From assembly GCA_037478835.1 (NCBI GenBank), contig JBBFLV010000013.1, forward strand, positions 1 to 41,322: a stretch of DNA of 41,322 nucleotides. The letters run 5' to 3'. The translations under genes were made by a program, and so were the position numbers. Source of the DNA: 630D-37 sp037478835 (GTDB lineage Bacteria; Chloroflexota; Anaerolineae; Anaerolineales; Villigracilaceae). The notes under the pieces were generated by a model. It searched no databases, had not been told where the DNA came from, and worked only from the letters and a program-made list of their open reading frames with translations. Numbering within the stretch: the first letter of the stretch is position 1; the number at the start of each line of letters is the position of its first letter. Positions 9,658 through 17,173 of this stretch are shown one piece after another.

Positions 9658-10200
9658 ATGTTCGTTTCTGTTTTCGGTGGCTCCCAACCCGTGGAGGGCG
9701 ATCCGGCCTACGCCCAGGCCTATGCCTTGGGCTATGGTTTGGCGCGGCAGGGGCACACAGTGCTGACCGGTGGCTATATCGGCACGATGGAAGCCGTCAG
9801 CCGGGGTGCGGCGGAGGCCGGGGGGCATGTGATCGGCGTCACCTGTGCCGAGATCGAGCGCTGGCGGCCGGTAGGGCCGAATCGCTGGGTGAAGGAGGAA
9901 TGGCGTTGCGAAACCTTGATCGAGCGCCTGCAGCGTATCATCCGGGCTAGTCAGGCCTGGATCGCCTTGCCCGGTGGCCCCGGTACGCTGACCGAGATCG
10001 CCCTGACCTGGAACCTGATGATTATTGGGAGCATCCCTACGCGCCCGTTGATCCTGATCGGCGACGGTTGGCGGCGACTGTTTGAGCAAATGTTTAACGA
10101 TCTAGGAACCTACACGCCGCTTTCTCAGCGTTCCTTGCTCCGTTTTGCCGCAGATGAGCAGGCGGCGCTTGAGATCTTGGCTCACGAAATCCCTTCTTGA
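9658..10200 (+). CDS. LOG-family (TIGR00725/00730-like) Rossmann protein
   Basis: A 180-aa protein with the LOG signature: SVFGGSQP at the start, TGGYIGTMEAVSRGA, and PGGPGTLTE (105-113), the PGGxGTxxE nucleotide-binding motif. Proven relatives are cytokinin riboside 5'-monophosphate phosphoribohydrolases, which release adenine-type bases from nucleotides. Many bacterial members have no assigned substrate. It has no ribosome site and is preceded by a -10 box 8 bases away, suggesting leaderless expression. Its TGA overlaps the GAGG ribosome site of proS, so the two are coupled. Confidence 0.9.
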   Translation: MFVSVFGGSQPVEGDPAYAQAYALGYGLARQGHTVLTGGYIGTMEAVSRGAAEAGGHVIGVTCAEIERWRPVGPNRWVKEEWRCETLIERLQRIIRASQAWIALPGGPGTLTEIALTWNLMIIGSIPTRPLILIGDGWRRLFEQMFNDLGTYTPLSQRSLLRFAADEQAALEILAHEIPS

Positions 10201-10210
10201 GGTCTTGTCC

Positions 10211-11647
10211 ATGCCCGAAAAATTGCCTTCTCGTAGCGAAGATTTTTCCGAATGGTATAACCAACTGGTCTTGCGCGCCGAACTGGCCGATTACGCGCCC
10301 GTGCGTGGCTGTATGGTGGTCCGCCCCTATGGTTGGGCCCTGTGGGAGAACATCCAACAGGCTCTCGATCGGCGCTTTAAGGAAACCGGCCATGTGAACG
10401 CCGCTTTCCCGCTGTTCATCCCGATGTCCTTCCTGGAAAAGGAGAAGGAGCATGTCGAGGGCTTCTCGCCGGAATTGGCGGTGGTCACGCATGGAGGAGG
10501 GGAAGAGCTGGCGGAACCGCTGGTGGTGCGCCCCACTTCTGAGACGATCATCGGCTACATGTACTCGAAATGGATTCAATCCTACCGTGACCTACCGGTG
10601 CTGATTAATCAGTGGGGCAATGTGGTGCGTTGGGAACTGCGCACCAAGCTCTTCCTGCGCACGCTCGAATTTTACTGGCAGGAGGGTCACACCGCCCATG
10701 CCACCGAGCAGGAAGCCATCGAAGAAACCCTGCGTATGCTCGATGTCTATGCCGATTTCGCCATCAACGATGCCGCCGTGCCGGTGATCAAAGGGAAGAA
10801 GACGGAAAGCGAAAAATTCGCCGGCGCCGTCATGTCCACCACCATCGAGGCGATGATGCAGGATACCCGTGCGCTGCAATCCGGCACGTCGCATTTCTTG
10901 GGGCAGAACTTCGCCCGCGCCTTCGAGATCCGCTACTTGGATCAGAACAATCAGCTGCAGTACGTATGGACGACTTCCTGGGGATTGAGCACGCGCTTCA
11001 TCGGCGCTATCATCATGACCCACGGTGACGATCAGGGGTTGATCCTGCCGCCCAAGCTGGCGCCGATCCAGGTGGTGATCGTGCCGATCTATCGCAACGA
11101 TGCCGAGTTTTCGCAGGTGATGGAAACAGCCCAGCGCCTTTCGGCTCAGCTCCAGGAGGCGGGTCTGCGCGTGAAGGTGGATACGCGCGACGATATGACG
11201 CCGGGTAACAAGTTCAACGATTGGGAAATGCGCGGTGTGCCGGTGCGCATTGAACTCGGCCCGAAAGATGTGCAAAGCGGCCAGGTCACCCTGGCACGGC
11301 GCGATCGCCCCGGACGAGAAGGCAAGACCGTTGTTTCGCAACAGGGCCTGGCCGAGACCATTCGCGGTTTGCTGCAGGAGATCCATCGCTCGCTGCTCGA
11401 ACGCGCCACGGCGTTCCGCGATGCACACATCTTCGATCCCAAAGATTATGCCGAGTTCCAGGAAGTGATCCAGCGCGGCTGGGCCTTCTCCTGGTGGTGT
11501 GGGCGCAAAGAGTGCGAAGCGAAGATCAAAGAGGATACCAAAGCGACTTCGCGCTGCATTCCTTTTGATCAACCCGGCGGGCAAGGGCGGTGCATCGTTT
11601 GTGGCGAGAAGGCCGATCAAAAGGTGTATTTTGCCCGTGCCTATTAA
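10211..11647 (+). CDS. proS: Proline--tRNA ligase, eukaryote/archaea-like type (ProS type 3)
   Basis: A 478-aa class II aminoacyl-tRNA synthetase that charges tRNA-Pro. Motif 2 region is VVRPTSE (105-111) followed by RWELRTKLFLRTLEFYWQEGH. The anticodon-binding domain follows (about 285-390). The extra C-terminal domain has a zinc site: Cys430, Cys435, Cys461 and Cys464 in WWCGRKEC and CIVCG. There is no bacterial-type editing insertion. Length and zinc domain identify the eukaryote/archaea-like form found in some bacteria, including Chloroflexota. The ATG at 10211 is chosen because GAGG lies 8 bases upstream and the family starts there. Confidence 0.97.
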   Translation: MPEKLPSRSEDFSEWYNQLVLRAELADYAPVRGCMVVRPYGWALWENIQQALDRRFKETGHVNAAFPLFIPMSFLEKEKEHVEGFSPELAVVTHGGGEELAEPLVVRPTSETIIGYMYSKWIQSYRDLPVLINQWGNVVRWELRTKLFLRTLEFYWQEGHTAHATEQEAIEETLRMLDVYADFAINDAAVPVIKGKKTESEKFAGAVMSTTIEAMMQDTRALQSGTSHFLGQNFARAFEIRYLDQNNQLQYVWTTSWGLSTRFIGAIIMTHGDDQGLILPPKLAPIQVVIVPIYRNDAEFSQVMETAQRLSAQLQEAGLRVKVDTRDDMTPGNKFNDWEMRGVPVRIELGPKDVQSGQVTLARRDRPGREGKTVVSQQGLAETIRGLLQEIHRSLLERATAFRDAHIFDPKDYAEFQEVIQRGWAFSWWCGRKECEAKIKEDTKATSRCIPFDQPGGQGRCIVCGEKADQKVYFARAY

Positions 11648-11747
11648 GGCCTGAAAGGAGGGGGAGAACATTTGAGAAACGTTCATCGGCGGGGAAAGTG
11701 CTACAGCGGTGCACAGCCGGCAGGTGAGGGGAGGGAGGGGGACTCCC

Positions 11748-12542
11748 ATGCCGGCGATTGATTTATTGCGCTTGCGTCAGCAGGTGGCGCGCTTGAGTGA
11801 ATTCTTCTTCCTGCCGGCCGAATTTGTCAAACATTTGCGTGCCCTGCTGGAGATGTATCACAACCCCACCTTGCGTCCCACCCAGGCCTCGACCCCGCTT
11901 TCGCTCTTCAGTTACCGCACTCCGCCGATGGTCCTGCGCGCGATCGAGCAAGAGCTGCGCGAACTGGCTGTTTCCTACCCGGAGTACGCGCTGGAACTGG
12001 CCGATGCCTTATGGAAAGAAGAAGTGCTCGAAACGCGTTTGCTGGCGGCTTTTTTGCTAGGTCAGATCCCGCCCCGTGAAGAATGGCTTTTGGCGCGCCT
12101 GATGGCGTGGTCCAATCAGGTGCGCGATGCGCAGCTCCGCACCATGTTGCTGGAAAACGGCCTGGAACGGATGCGGCGCGAGACCCCGCAGCTATTCCTT
12201 TCGTTGATCGCCGAATGGCTCAATCCGCAACGTCCGCAGCTTTGGGAAAATGCGCTTCAGGCGCTGATTCCATTGCTGGAAGATAAAGATTTCGAGAATT
12301 TCCCGCCGATCTTCAACCTGCTCCGCCCGGTGTTGGAGCATGCCTCGCCGATGATCCAAAACGAAATCGCCGCGGTTTTAGAGCATCTTCTGCGCCGTGT
12401 GCCCCACGAGACTGTTTTCACCTTCCGGCAGTGGCTGGTGGAGGCAGGACCTCAATCGGGACTTTGGCGCACCCTGCGGCGTCTGCTACCTTTGCTCTCT
12501 CCGGCAGCCCAGCAGTTGATCGGCCCGCTGGTACGCCGCTAG
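11748..12542 (+). CDS. HEAT-repeat protein resembling the AlkD-type DNA alkylation repair fold
   Basis: A 264-aa all-helical protein with repeated helical hairpins, such as ALELADALWKEEVLETRLLA followed by REEWLLARLMAWSNQVRDAQ. This pattern recalls AlkD/AlkC DNA glycosylases, which excise cationic alkylated bases using HEAT-like repeats. I cannot point to the AlkD catalytic Asp and aromatic residues with certainty, so an enzymatic role is unproven and a protein-binding HEAT scaffold is the alternative. The ATG at 11748 follows a very purine-rich GGGAGGGAGGGGG site, and the 100 bp after proS hold nothing else. It ends just before a cluster of CCGACCA-type repeats. Confidence 0.6.
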   Translation: MPAIDLLRLRQQVARLSEFFFLPAEFVKHLRALLEMYHNPTLRPTQASTPLSLFSYRTPPMVLRAIEQELRELAVSYPEYALELADALWKEEVLETRLLAAFLLGQIPPREEWLLARLMAWSNQVRDAQLRTMLLENGLERMRRETPQLFLSLIAEWLNPQRPQLWENALQALIPLLEDKDFENFPPIFNLLRPVLEHASPMIQNEIAAVLEHLLRRVPHETVFTFRQWLVEAGPQSGLWRTLRRLLPLLSPAAQQLIGPLVRR

Positions 12543-12546
12543 TCGA

Positions 12547-12680
12547 CCGTGCCCCCCACCCATCCGACATGCAACTAACCGACCATGCAACTAACCGACT
12601 AACCGACCACCCGACCACCCAACTAACCGACCATCTGACTAACCGACCATCCGACCAACCGACTAACCGACCACGCAACC
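12547..12680. repeat. CCGACCA/CCGACTAA-type degenerate tandem repeats (family B)
   Basis: About 130 bp made almost entirely of imperfect CCGACCATCCGACTAA, AACCGACCA and AACTAACCGA words. The cluster ends about a dozen bases before a TATAAT box, in the region where a -35 would lie. The same family precedes lon. Confidence 0.8.
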
Positions 12681-12692
12681 ACCCTCTCATGC

Positions 12693-12698
12693 TATAAT
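12693..12698 (+). promoter_or_regulatory. -10 element upstream of the formate/nitrite transporter operon
   Basis: A consensus TATAAT just after the repeat cluster. No good -35 is visible 17 bp upstream, so it may need an activator or be cryptic. If used, the leader is about 137 nt and contains both CRP-type palindromes. Confidence 0.4.
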
Positions 12699-12741
12699 CA
12701 TCTTGAAAAGCAACATTCTCTGCCGCGCTCGCCCTTTCCGA

Positions 12742-12757
12742 TGTGATTCCGATCACC
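12742..12757. promoter_or_regulatory. CRP/FNR-family operator-like site 1
   Basis: TGTGATTCCGATCACC matches the CRP half-sites TGTGA-N6-TCACA at 9 of 10 positions. It is 100 bp upstream of the transporter start. Confidence 0.5.
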
Positions 12758-12809
12758 CCAAAAGAGGACACTTCTCCCTGTTGCTGACTACTCTGCCGAG
12801 ATACACTTA

Positions 12810-12827
12810 TTGTGAATAAAATCACAA
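12810..12827. promoter_or_regulatory. CRP/FNR-family operator-like site 2
   Basis: TTGTGAATAAAATCACAA is a perfect match to TGTGA-N6-TCACA, with one further paired base on each side. It lies only 14 bases before the ATG, overlapping a TAAAAT that could act as a -10 box, which would fit repression or a start very close to the gene. Confidence 0.6.
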
Positions 12828-12841
12828 ACTTGAGGTGCCTT

Positions 12842-13726
12842 ATGAGTGAGATTCGTATCGATGCGCTTCTCCCTGCCGAAATGGCTACTCGTGCAGAATA
12901 CCTCGGCGTGCGCAAGGCAGAGATGCCGGCACTCAAGACGTTCGTGCTGGCGGTGCTGGCAGGGGCGTTCATTTCGTTGGGGGCGATCTTCGCAACTGTT
13001 GTCGCCACGGGCACTTTTACCTTGACCCAGCCGGATGGCCAGGTGGTGAGCATTGCGTTGCCCTACGGCATCCAGCGCCTGCAGATGGGGCTGGTCTTTT
13101 GCTTGGGGCTGCTGCTGGTCGTCGTGGGTGGCGCCGAGCTGTTCACCGGGAATAACCTGATCGTCATGGCCTGGGCGAGTCGCAAGATCACAACCCGTGC
13201 TTTGTTGCGCAATTGGATCATCGTCTATGCTGGCAATTTCGTCGGCGCGTTCGGCACAGCGATCTTGAACTTTCTCACCGGTCAATACTGGATGGCCAAG
13301 GGCGGGGTAGGGGTAACTGCGCTGAACATTGCCCTCAACAAGGTGCAGCTCGATTTCTTCCAAGCGCTCATGCTCGGCATTCTGTGTAATGCGCTGGTGT
13401 GCCTGGCGGTTTGGATGACCTATAGCGCCCGCAGTGTGATCGATAAGGTGATCGTGATCTTTCTGCCGATCTCCGCTTTTGTCGCCGCCGGCTATGAACA
13501 TAGCATTGCCAACATGTACTTCATCCCGTATGCTCTGCTGATCAAAGCCTTTGATCCGCAGTTTCTCCAATCGGTGGCCGGTAAGGTGGCCTCCCTCGAA
13601 CCCCTAACCTGGGGCAATTTCTTGCTGCGCAATCTCCTGCCGGTGACCATTGGGAATATCATCGGCGGCTCTGTGCTGGTAGCGCTGGTCTACTGGCTGG
13701 TCTTTTTGCGCAAATCTTCCGAATAG
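12842..13726 (+). CDS. Formate/nitrite transporter family channel (FocA/NirC-like)
   Basis: A 294-aa integral membrane protein of the FNT family, whose pentamers pass formate, nitrite or hydrosulfide. Six hydrophobic segments are visible. Family words include FISLGAIFA in TM1, GGAELFTGNNLIVMAW for the TM2-TM3 region, LLRNWIIVYAGNFVGA, GILCNALVCLAVW, and GYEHSIANMYFIP, which carries the conserved pore histidine. The ATG at 12842 has a GAGG site upstream. The longer frame from 12812 runs through an operator-like palindrome. It leads a tight operon with an Lrp-type ligand domain and two CooC ATPases, which favours formate as substrate. That is inferred from context. Confidence 0.92.
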   Translation: MSEIRIDALLPAEMATRAEYLGVRKAEMPALKTFVLAVLAGAFISLGAIFATVVATGTFTLTQPDGQVVSIALPYGIQRLQMGLVFCLGLLLVVVGGAELFTGNNLIVMAWASRKITTRALLRNWIIVYAGNFVGAFGTAILNFLTGQYWMAKGGVGVTALNIALNKVQLDFFQALMLGILCNALVCLAVWMTYSARSVIDKVIVIFLPISAFVAAGYEHSIANMYFIPYALLIKAFDPQFLQSVAGKVASLEPLTWGNFLLRNLLPVTIGNIIGGSVLVALVYWLVFLRKSSE

Positions 13727-13737
13727 GAGCGAATACC

Positions 13738-13968
13738 ATGAAGGCATATATCCTGATCAAGATTCGGAGCGGTGAGGTGCGGCCGGTGGTGAAAGAACTG
13801 CGCAAGCTCCCGGCCATCCAGAGCGCCGAGATGACTTTCGGCCCGTATGATGCCATCGCCATTGCCGAAACGAGCGATCTCGGTGAGCTCGGTCAATTGG
13901 TGGCGACGAAGATTCAGCCGATTCCGGGGGTTGAGCAAACGCTCACCTGCCTGGCAGTTGACGTATGA
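13738..13968 (+). CDS. Stand-alone Lrp/AsnC ligand-binding (RAM) domain protein
   Basis: A 76-aa beta-alpha-beta-beta-alpha-beta protein with no DNA-binding region. The RAM signature is seen in AYILIKIRSGEV, ELRKLPAIQSAEMTFGPYD and AIAIAETSDLGEL. Such solitary domains form rings and bind small ligands, usually amino acids, but their cellular role is mostly unknown. It sits 11 bases after the FNT gene and overlaps the next gene by ATGA. It may sense a metabolite for the operon or act on a partner protein. No experimental function is implied. Confidence 0.88.
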   Translation: MKAYILIKIRSGEVRPVVKELRKLPAIQSAEMTFGPYDAIAIAETSDLGELGQLVATKIQPIPGVEQTLTCLAVDV

Positions 13969-14756
13969 AACTGGCTATTAGTGGCAAAGGTGGAGTTGGC
14001 AAGACAACGCTCACTGCGCTGCTGGCTCAGGCCTATGCCGCCATGGGGCGCCAGGTGCTGGCGGTGGATGCCGATCCCAGCCCGTGCTTGGCGGCCGCTT
14101 TGGGGTTCCCGCCCGCGCTCCGCGCCGGCTTGCGCCCGATCGCCGAGATGGGAGACCTGATCGAAGAGCGCACCGGCGCCAAACCCGGCACCAGCGGCGG
14201 TTTCTTCACCCTGAATCCGCGCGTGGACGATCTGCCGGAACGCTTCAGCATCGTACACCGTGGGGTGCGCCTGCTGGAGATGGGGGCCGTCGAGCGCGGC
14301 GGCCGCGGTTGCATCTGTCCCGAATCGGCTCTGCTGAAGGCACTCTTTACCCATCTTTTGCTGCGGAATGAAGATGTTCTGCTACTCGATATGTATGCCG
14401 GCGTGGAGCATCTCGGACGGGCGACGGTGGATTTCGTGGATGCCATGCTGATCGTCAGCGAACCGACGCGCCGTAGCCTGGGCACGGCCATGCAGATCGC
14501 CAAGCTGGCGCGGGATATCGGCCTGGAGCGCCTGTATCTGGTGGGAAATAAAATCCGCCATCCTGAAGAAGCGGCTTTTCTGCAGGCCGAGGCTGAACTG
14601 CCGCTTTTGGGCTGGTTGCCGGCCGATGAGCAGGTGGCGGAAGCGGATCGGCTGAACGTCCCGGTCTATGACCACGTACCGCAGCTGCGTCAGGCCGTAC
14701 ACGAGATGATCCCACGGCTGGAGGCCCTTTTGGAGGCGAGCGGACGAAGCGGATAG
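13965..14756 (+). CDS. cooC: CooC-type MinD/SIMIBI ATPase, first copy
   Basis: A 263-aa P-loop ATPase with deviant Walker A GKGGVGKTT (7-15), switch DADPS (35-39) and a CIC motif (116-118) in GRGCICPE. In CooC such a CxC pair binds nickel or zinc at the dimer interface, and the protein loads Ni into the C-cluster of CO dehydrogenase. It begins inside the Lrp-domain gene (ATGA). It shares the family plan with the next gene but differs in the region before the CxC motif. It could instead serve acetyl-CoA synthase or another Ni enzyme. The client enzyme is not in the window, so the gene symbol is a family label. Confidence 0.85.
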   Translation: MKLAISGKGGVGKTTLTALLAQAYAAMGRQVLAVDADPSPCLAAALGFPPALRAGLRPIAEMGDLIEERTGAKPGTSGGFFTLNPRVDDLPERFSIVHRGVRLLEMGAVERGGRGCICPESALLKALFTHLLLRNEDVLLLDMYAGVEHLGRATVDFVDAMLIVSEPTRRSLGTAMQIAKLARDIGLERLYLVGNKIRHPEEAAFLQAEAELPLLGWLPADEQVAEADRLNVPVYDHVPQLRQAVHEMIPRLEALLEASGRSG

Positions 14757-14765
14757 GAGGTAGGG

Positions 14766-15554
14766 ATGACCGTGACATTGGCTGTAGCCGGCAAAGGGGG
14801 CGTGGGGAAAACGACCATCGCTGCGCTCGTGATCAAGTTCCTTTCGCAGCATCGTCAGGGCAACATCCTGGCGATCGATGCCGATCCCTCCAGCAATCTC
14901 CACATCACGCTAGGGATGGACCTGGAATGGACGGTGGGGGAGATCCGCGAAGAGATGTTGGAACAGGTGAAATCTTCGCTCCTGGGCGGTGGCGCGGCGA
15001 TGGGCACCCTGCCCGGTGGACAAACCAAGCGTGATTACCTGGAATACCACGTCCACTCGGCGCTGGTGGAAGGTTCGCGCTTCGATCTGATCGCCATGGG
15101 GCGACCGGAAGGCCCCGGCTGCTACTGTGCCGTCAACCACAACCTGCGCCAGGTGATCGATGATCTCAGCCGGCACTATCAGTGGGTGGTGATCGATAAC
15201 GAGGCCGGCATGGAGCACCTTTCGCGCCGCACCACGCGCGATGTGCAGCATTTGTTCGTGGTCAGCGACCCGACCCCCCGTGGTCTGGTAGCCGCCCAGC
15301 GCATTGTGGCTTTGAGCCGCGAGCTAGATATCCGCGTGGAAAAAGTCTGGCTGGTGCTGAACCGGGCACCGGCCGGCGATCTTTCGCCCCTTTTGCAGCA
15401 GGAGATCGAGAAAACCGGCGCCCCGCTCCTGGGATGCATTCCCCACGATGAGCATTTGCTCGCCCTGGAAGTCGGCGGTCACCCCCTGATCGCCCTTGCC
15501 GAAGATGCTCCGTCCTACCGGGCGCTGGCGGCTATGTTGGAGCGGATTTTGTAG
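14766..15554 (+). CDS. cooC: CooC-type MinD/SIMIBI ATPase, second copy
   Basis: A 262-aa paralogue of the preceding protein, with deviant Walker A GKGGVGKTT (9-17), DADPSSNLH, and a CYC motif (119-121) in RPEGPGCYCAVNHNL, the more typical CooC form. The switch region DNEAGMEHLSRRTTRDV is also characteristic. It probably drives ATP-dependent nickel insertion into CO dehydrogenase/acetyl-CoA synthase. An AGGAGG site lies 7 bases before the ATG at 14766, and the gap from the first copy is 9 bases. Paired CooC genes are known in organisms with more than one Ni enzyme or with the Wood-Ljungdahl pathway. Last gene of the operon. Confidence 0.88.
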   Translation: MTVTLAVAGKGGVGKTTIAALVIKFLSQHRQGNILAIDADPSSNLHITLGMDLEWTVGEIREEMLEQVKSSLLGGGAAMGTLPGGQTKRDYLEYHVHSALVEGSRFDLIAMGRPEGPGCYCAVNHNLRQVIDDLSRHYQWVVIDNEAGMEHLSRRTTRDVQHLFVVSDPTPRGLVAAQRIVALSRELDIRVEKVWLVLNRAPAGDLSPLLQQEIEKTGAPLLGCIPHDEHLLALEVGGHPLIALAEDAPSYRALAAMLERIL

Positions 15555-15577
15555 TACAAACGAGAATCAATAGCTGC

Positions 15578-15593
15578 ACAGGATAAATCCTGT
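15578..15593. terminator. Small hairpin between convergent genes
   Basis: ACAGGA-TAAA-TCCTGT, a 6-bp stem between the second cooC and the convergent HTH gene. No clear T-tract follows on either strand, so terminator function is weakly supported. Confidence 0.3.
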
Positions 15594-15605
15594 ATTGCGT
15601 CGTTT

Positions 15606-15827
15606 CTAAATTAATTTCATTTTTATTAATCTTTTGTGAATCGCGCTAGGCCTCCTGCCGAGCTTATCGGCTATTTCTTCCACCGACAGGCCTCTCCTGA
15701 AGTACTCTACAAGCGCGTCCTCTTGTTCTTTAGACCACTTCTTCCAGGCTTCGGGGTATTTTTGGCGGATTTTGGCGAAAGTGGAACCCTTCCGTGGTTT
15801 GCTTGAGAACCCATTCGGTATTCTCAT
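15606..15827 (-). CDS. Small helix-turn-helix protein
   Basis: 73 aa, strongly basic. The C-terminal half, KKWSKEQEDALVEYFRRG then SVEEIADKLGRRPSAIHKRL, reads as a trihelical HTH of the Myb/sigma-r4-like type found at the end of several DNA-binding proteins. The N-terminal third is basic and Lys/Arg-rich. The ATG at 15827 is chosen because the longer frame upstream lies inside the PAP2 gene. There is no Shine-Dalgarno site. A perfect 22-bp palindrome ends 2 bases before the ATG and could be an autoregulatory operator. Last gene of a minus-strand unit, convergent with the cooC operon. Confidence 0.65.
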   Translation of the reverse strand: MRIPNGFSSKPRKGSTFAKIRQKYPEAWKKWSKEQEDALVEYFRRGLSVEEIADKLGRRPSAIHKRLIKMKLI

Positions 15828-15829
15828 TT

Positions 15830-15851
15830 GGACAAACGCTAGCGTTTGTCC
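15830..15851. promoter_or_regulatory. Perfect 22-bp palindrome between PAP2 and HTH genes
   Basis: GGACAAACGCT is followed at once by its exact reverse complement. It fills the whole gap between the last base of the PAP2 stop codon and a point 2 bases before the HTH start. No T-run follows, so an operator, an RNA-processing site or a repeated palindromic element fits better than a terminator. Confidence 0.65.
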
Positions 15852-16381
15852 TACATTCCCAGCGCGTTCACCCATCCCAGCGCCAGCAGCAGGCCGAAGA
15901 GTAGGCCACCGAGAATATCCGAGAGATAGTGCACGCCCATGGCGACGCGCGCCAGGGCGACCAGCGGTGCCCAAAGGGTGAGCAGAAGGCTTAGCCAGGC
16001 AGGCCCTCCCAAAAACCAGCTCACCAGCGCCAGAAAGATGGCGCGGGCGGCGTGACCGGAGGGGAAGGAGTGAGGGTCGGTAGCGCGGTAGATGCCGCCC
16101 CAATCGCCTTGGGGACGGCGACGGCGGAAGGTGAATTTCAAGATCATCACCAGGACGGCCAGGAAGAAGATGCCGCTGAGCTGCACCAGCGCCCAGGAGC
16201 GCCAAAACGGCGCAGGTCCCCAGAAGATGAGCGCCAGCAGGCCGAGCCCCCAGAACCACGAATCGCCGGAATGGGCGAGGAAGGCAGCCAAAGAACGCAA
16301 AAGGCCGCGTCGATCCGTCAAACGTAGCCGGCGGGACGCGGCCTCGTCCCAGGCTTCGATCCGTTCAGACCACTGCCTCAT
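15851..16381 (-). CDS. PAP2 superfamily membrane phosphatase
   Basis: A 176-aa protein with about five membrane segments. The three PAP2 signatures are present: K82 to R89-P90 (KFTFRRRRP), PSGH (107-110, catalytic-site His110) and R145...H151...D155 (ARVAMGVHYLSD). Members remove phosphate from phosphatidic acid, phosphatidylglycerophosphate, undecaprenyl pyrophosphate or similar lipids, with the active site on the outer face. The start overlaps the stop of the NTP transferase gene (ATGA). In this operon a role in lipid-linked precursor recycling or phospholipid synthesis is possible but not shown. Confidence 0.92.
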   Translation of the reverse strand: MRQWSERIEAWDEAASRRLRLTDRRGLLRSLAAFLAHSGDSWFWGLGLLALIFWGPAPFWRSWALVQLSGIFFLAVLVMILKFTFRRRRPQGDWGGIYRATDPHSFPSGHAARAIFLALVSWFLGGPAWLSLLLTLWAPLVALARVAMGVHYLSDILGGLLFGLLLALGWVNALGM

Positions 16382-17163
16382 GCTCCCGACTTCGCCCCCT
16401 CTCCGGCGAGATCGGCGCGCATTAATTCCAACTGATGCGGTTTATCCACGTCCATGCCGGCCTCGGCATGCTCCCAGACGATGACGCGCCCGCGGATGCC
16501 CAAGCGCCGGCTGACCTTCTCCACCGCATCCTGTAGGCTGATGCGACGGGTGAGGAGCAAAAAGAGCGTATCCAACCCGATGATCGCCGCCTGCTTGAGT
16601 GGGCTCTTGCGATTGCCGATCAGCTTTTCCCATAGATCCAGGTGCTGAGTGGTCATGCGCACGTGGGCGATATTAATATCTGCGCCGCACACTTCCATGT
16701 CCTTCAGGCGGGTGTAGGTGCGCTTTGAGTTCGGATAGCGTTTTTCCATCACCTCGCGCGGCACGACGCCGTAATAAATGTCATCCTGGGTTTGCATGGC
16801 GGTTTCGATCAGCCAGTCCACCATGAACGGCTTGAGCCCCGGAATATCCGAGGAGACGATGAGCACATACTCGGCCTGGGGGTGGACCTCCAGCACCTTG
16901 TTCACGCCGGCGACGATGTTCGCCAGCATGTTCCCCTGATTGGAGAGGAAGTAGAGCGGTTTTTTGCAGGTCACGCCGCTTTTGGGGGAAAGGCCGATCA
17001 CCACCACGTTCTCGACGTGTTGGGCCTCGGAGAGGGCATCCAACACCCATTGGATCATCGGCTTGCCGGCCACATCGATCAGCGCTTTCGGCTCACCGTT
17101 GCTATAGGTGTAGAGCGGATCTTCCGGGAGCGGAATGCCTCCTGCCGTGACAATCGCATCCAT
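16378..17163 (-). CDS. MobA-like nucleotidyltransferase
   Basis: A 261-aa protein of the GT-A nucleotidyltransferase fold. The N-terminus MDAIVTAGGIPLPEDPLY contains the AxAGG nucleotide loop, followed by GEPKALIDVAGKPMIQWVL, with the conserved Lys/Pro-Met-Ile. VLIVSSDIP is the metal-binding aspartate region. Relatives move a nucleotidyl group onto sugar phosphates, alditol phosphates or molybdopterin. The substrate is unknown here. The ATG at 17163 has GGAGGATTT before it and agrees with the family start. It overlaps the PAP2 gene by 4 bases and follows the quinate-dehydrogenase-like gene by 10. Confidence 0.85.
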   Translation of the reverse strand: MDAIVTAGGIPLPEDPLYTYSNGEPKALIDVAGKPMIQWVLDALSEAQHVENVVVIGLSPKSGVTCKKPLYFLSNQGNMLANIVAGVNKVLEVHPQAEYVLIVSSDIPGLKPFMVDWLIETAMQTQDDIYYGVVPREVMEKRYPNSKRTYTRLKDMEVCGADINIAHVRMTTQHLDLWEKLIGNRKSPLKQAAIIGLDTLFLLLTRRISLQDAVEKVSRRLGIRGRVIVWEHAEAGMDVDKPHQLELMRADLAGEGAKSGA

Positions 17164-17173
17164 AAATCCTCCG

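Noticed and set aside
12418..13053. 211-codon minus-strand frame across the CCGACCA repeats
   Set aside because: Its Trp/Ser/Val-rich middle is a translation of the short repeats.
15828..16259. N-terminal extension of the HTH frame
   Set aside because: It lies inside the PAP2 gene in another frame; only the last 73 codons look like protein.
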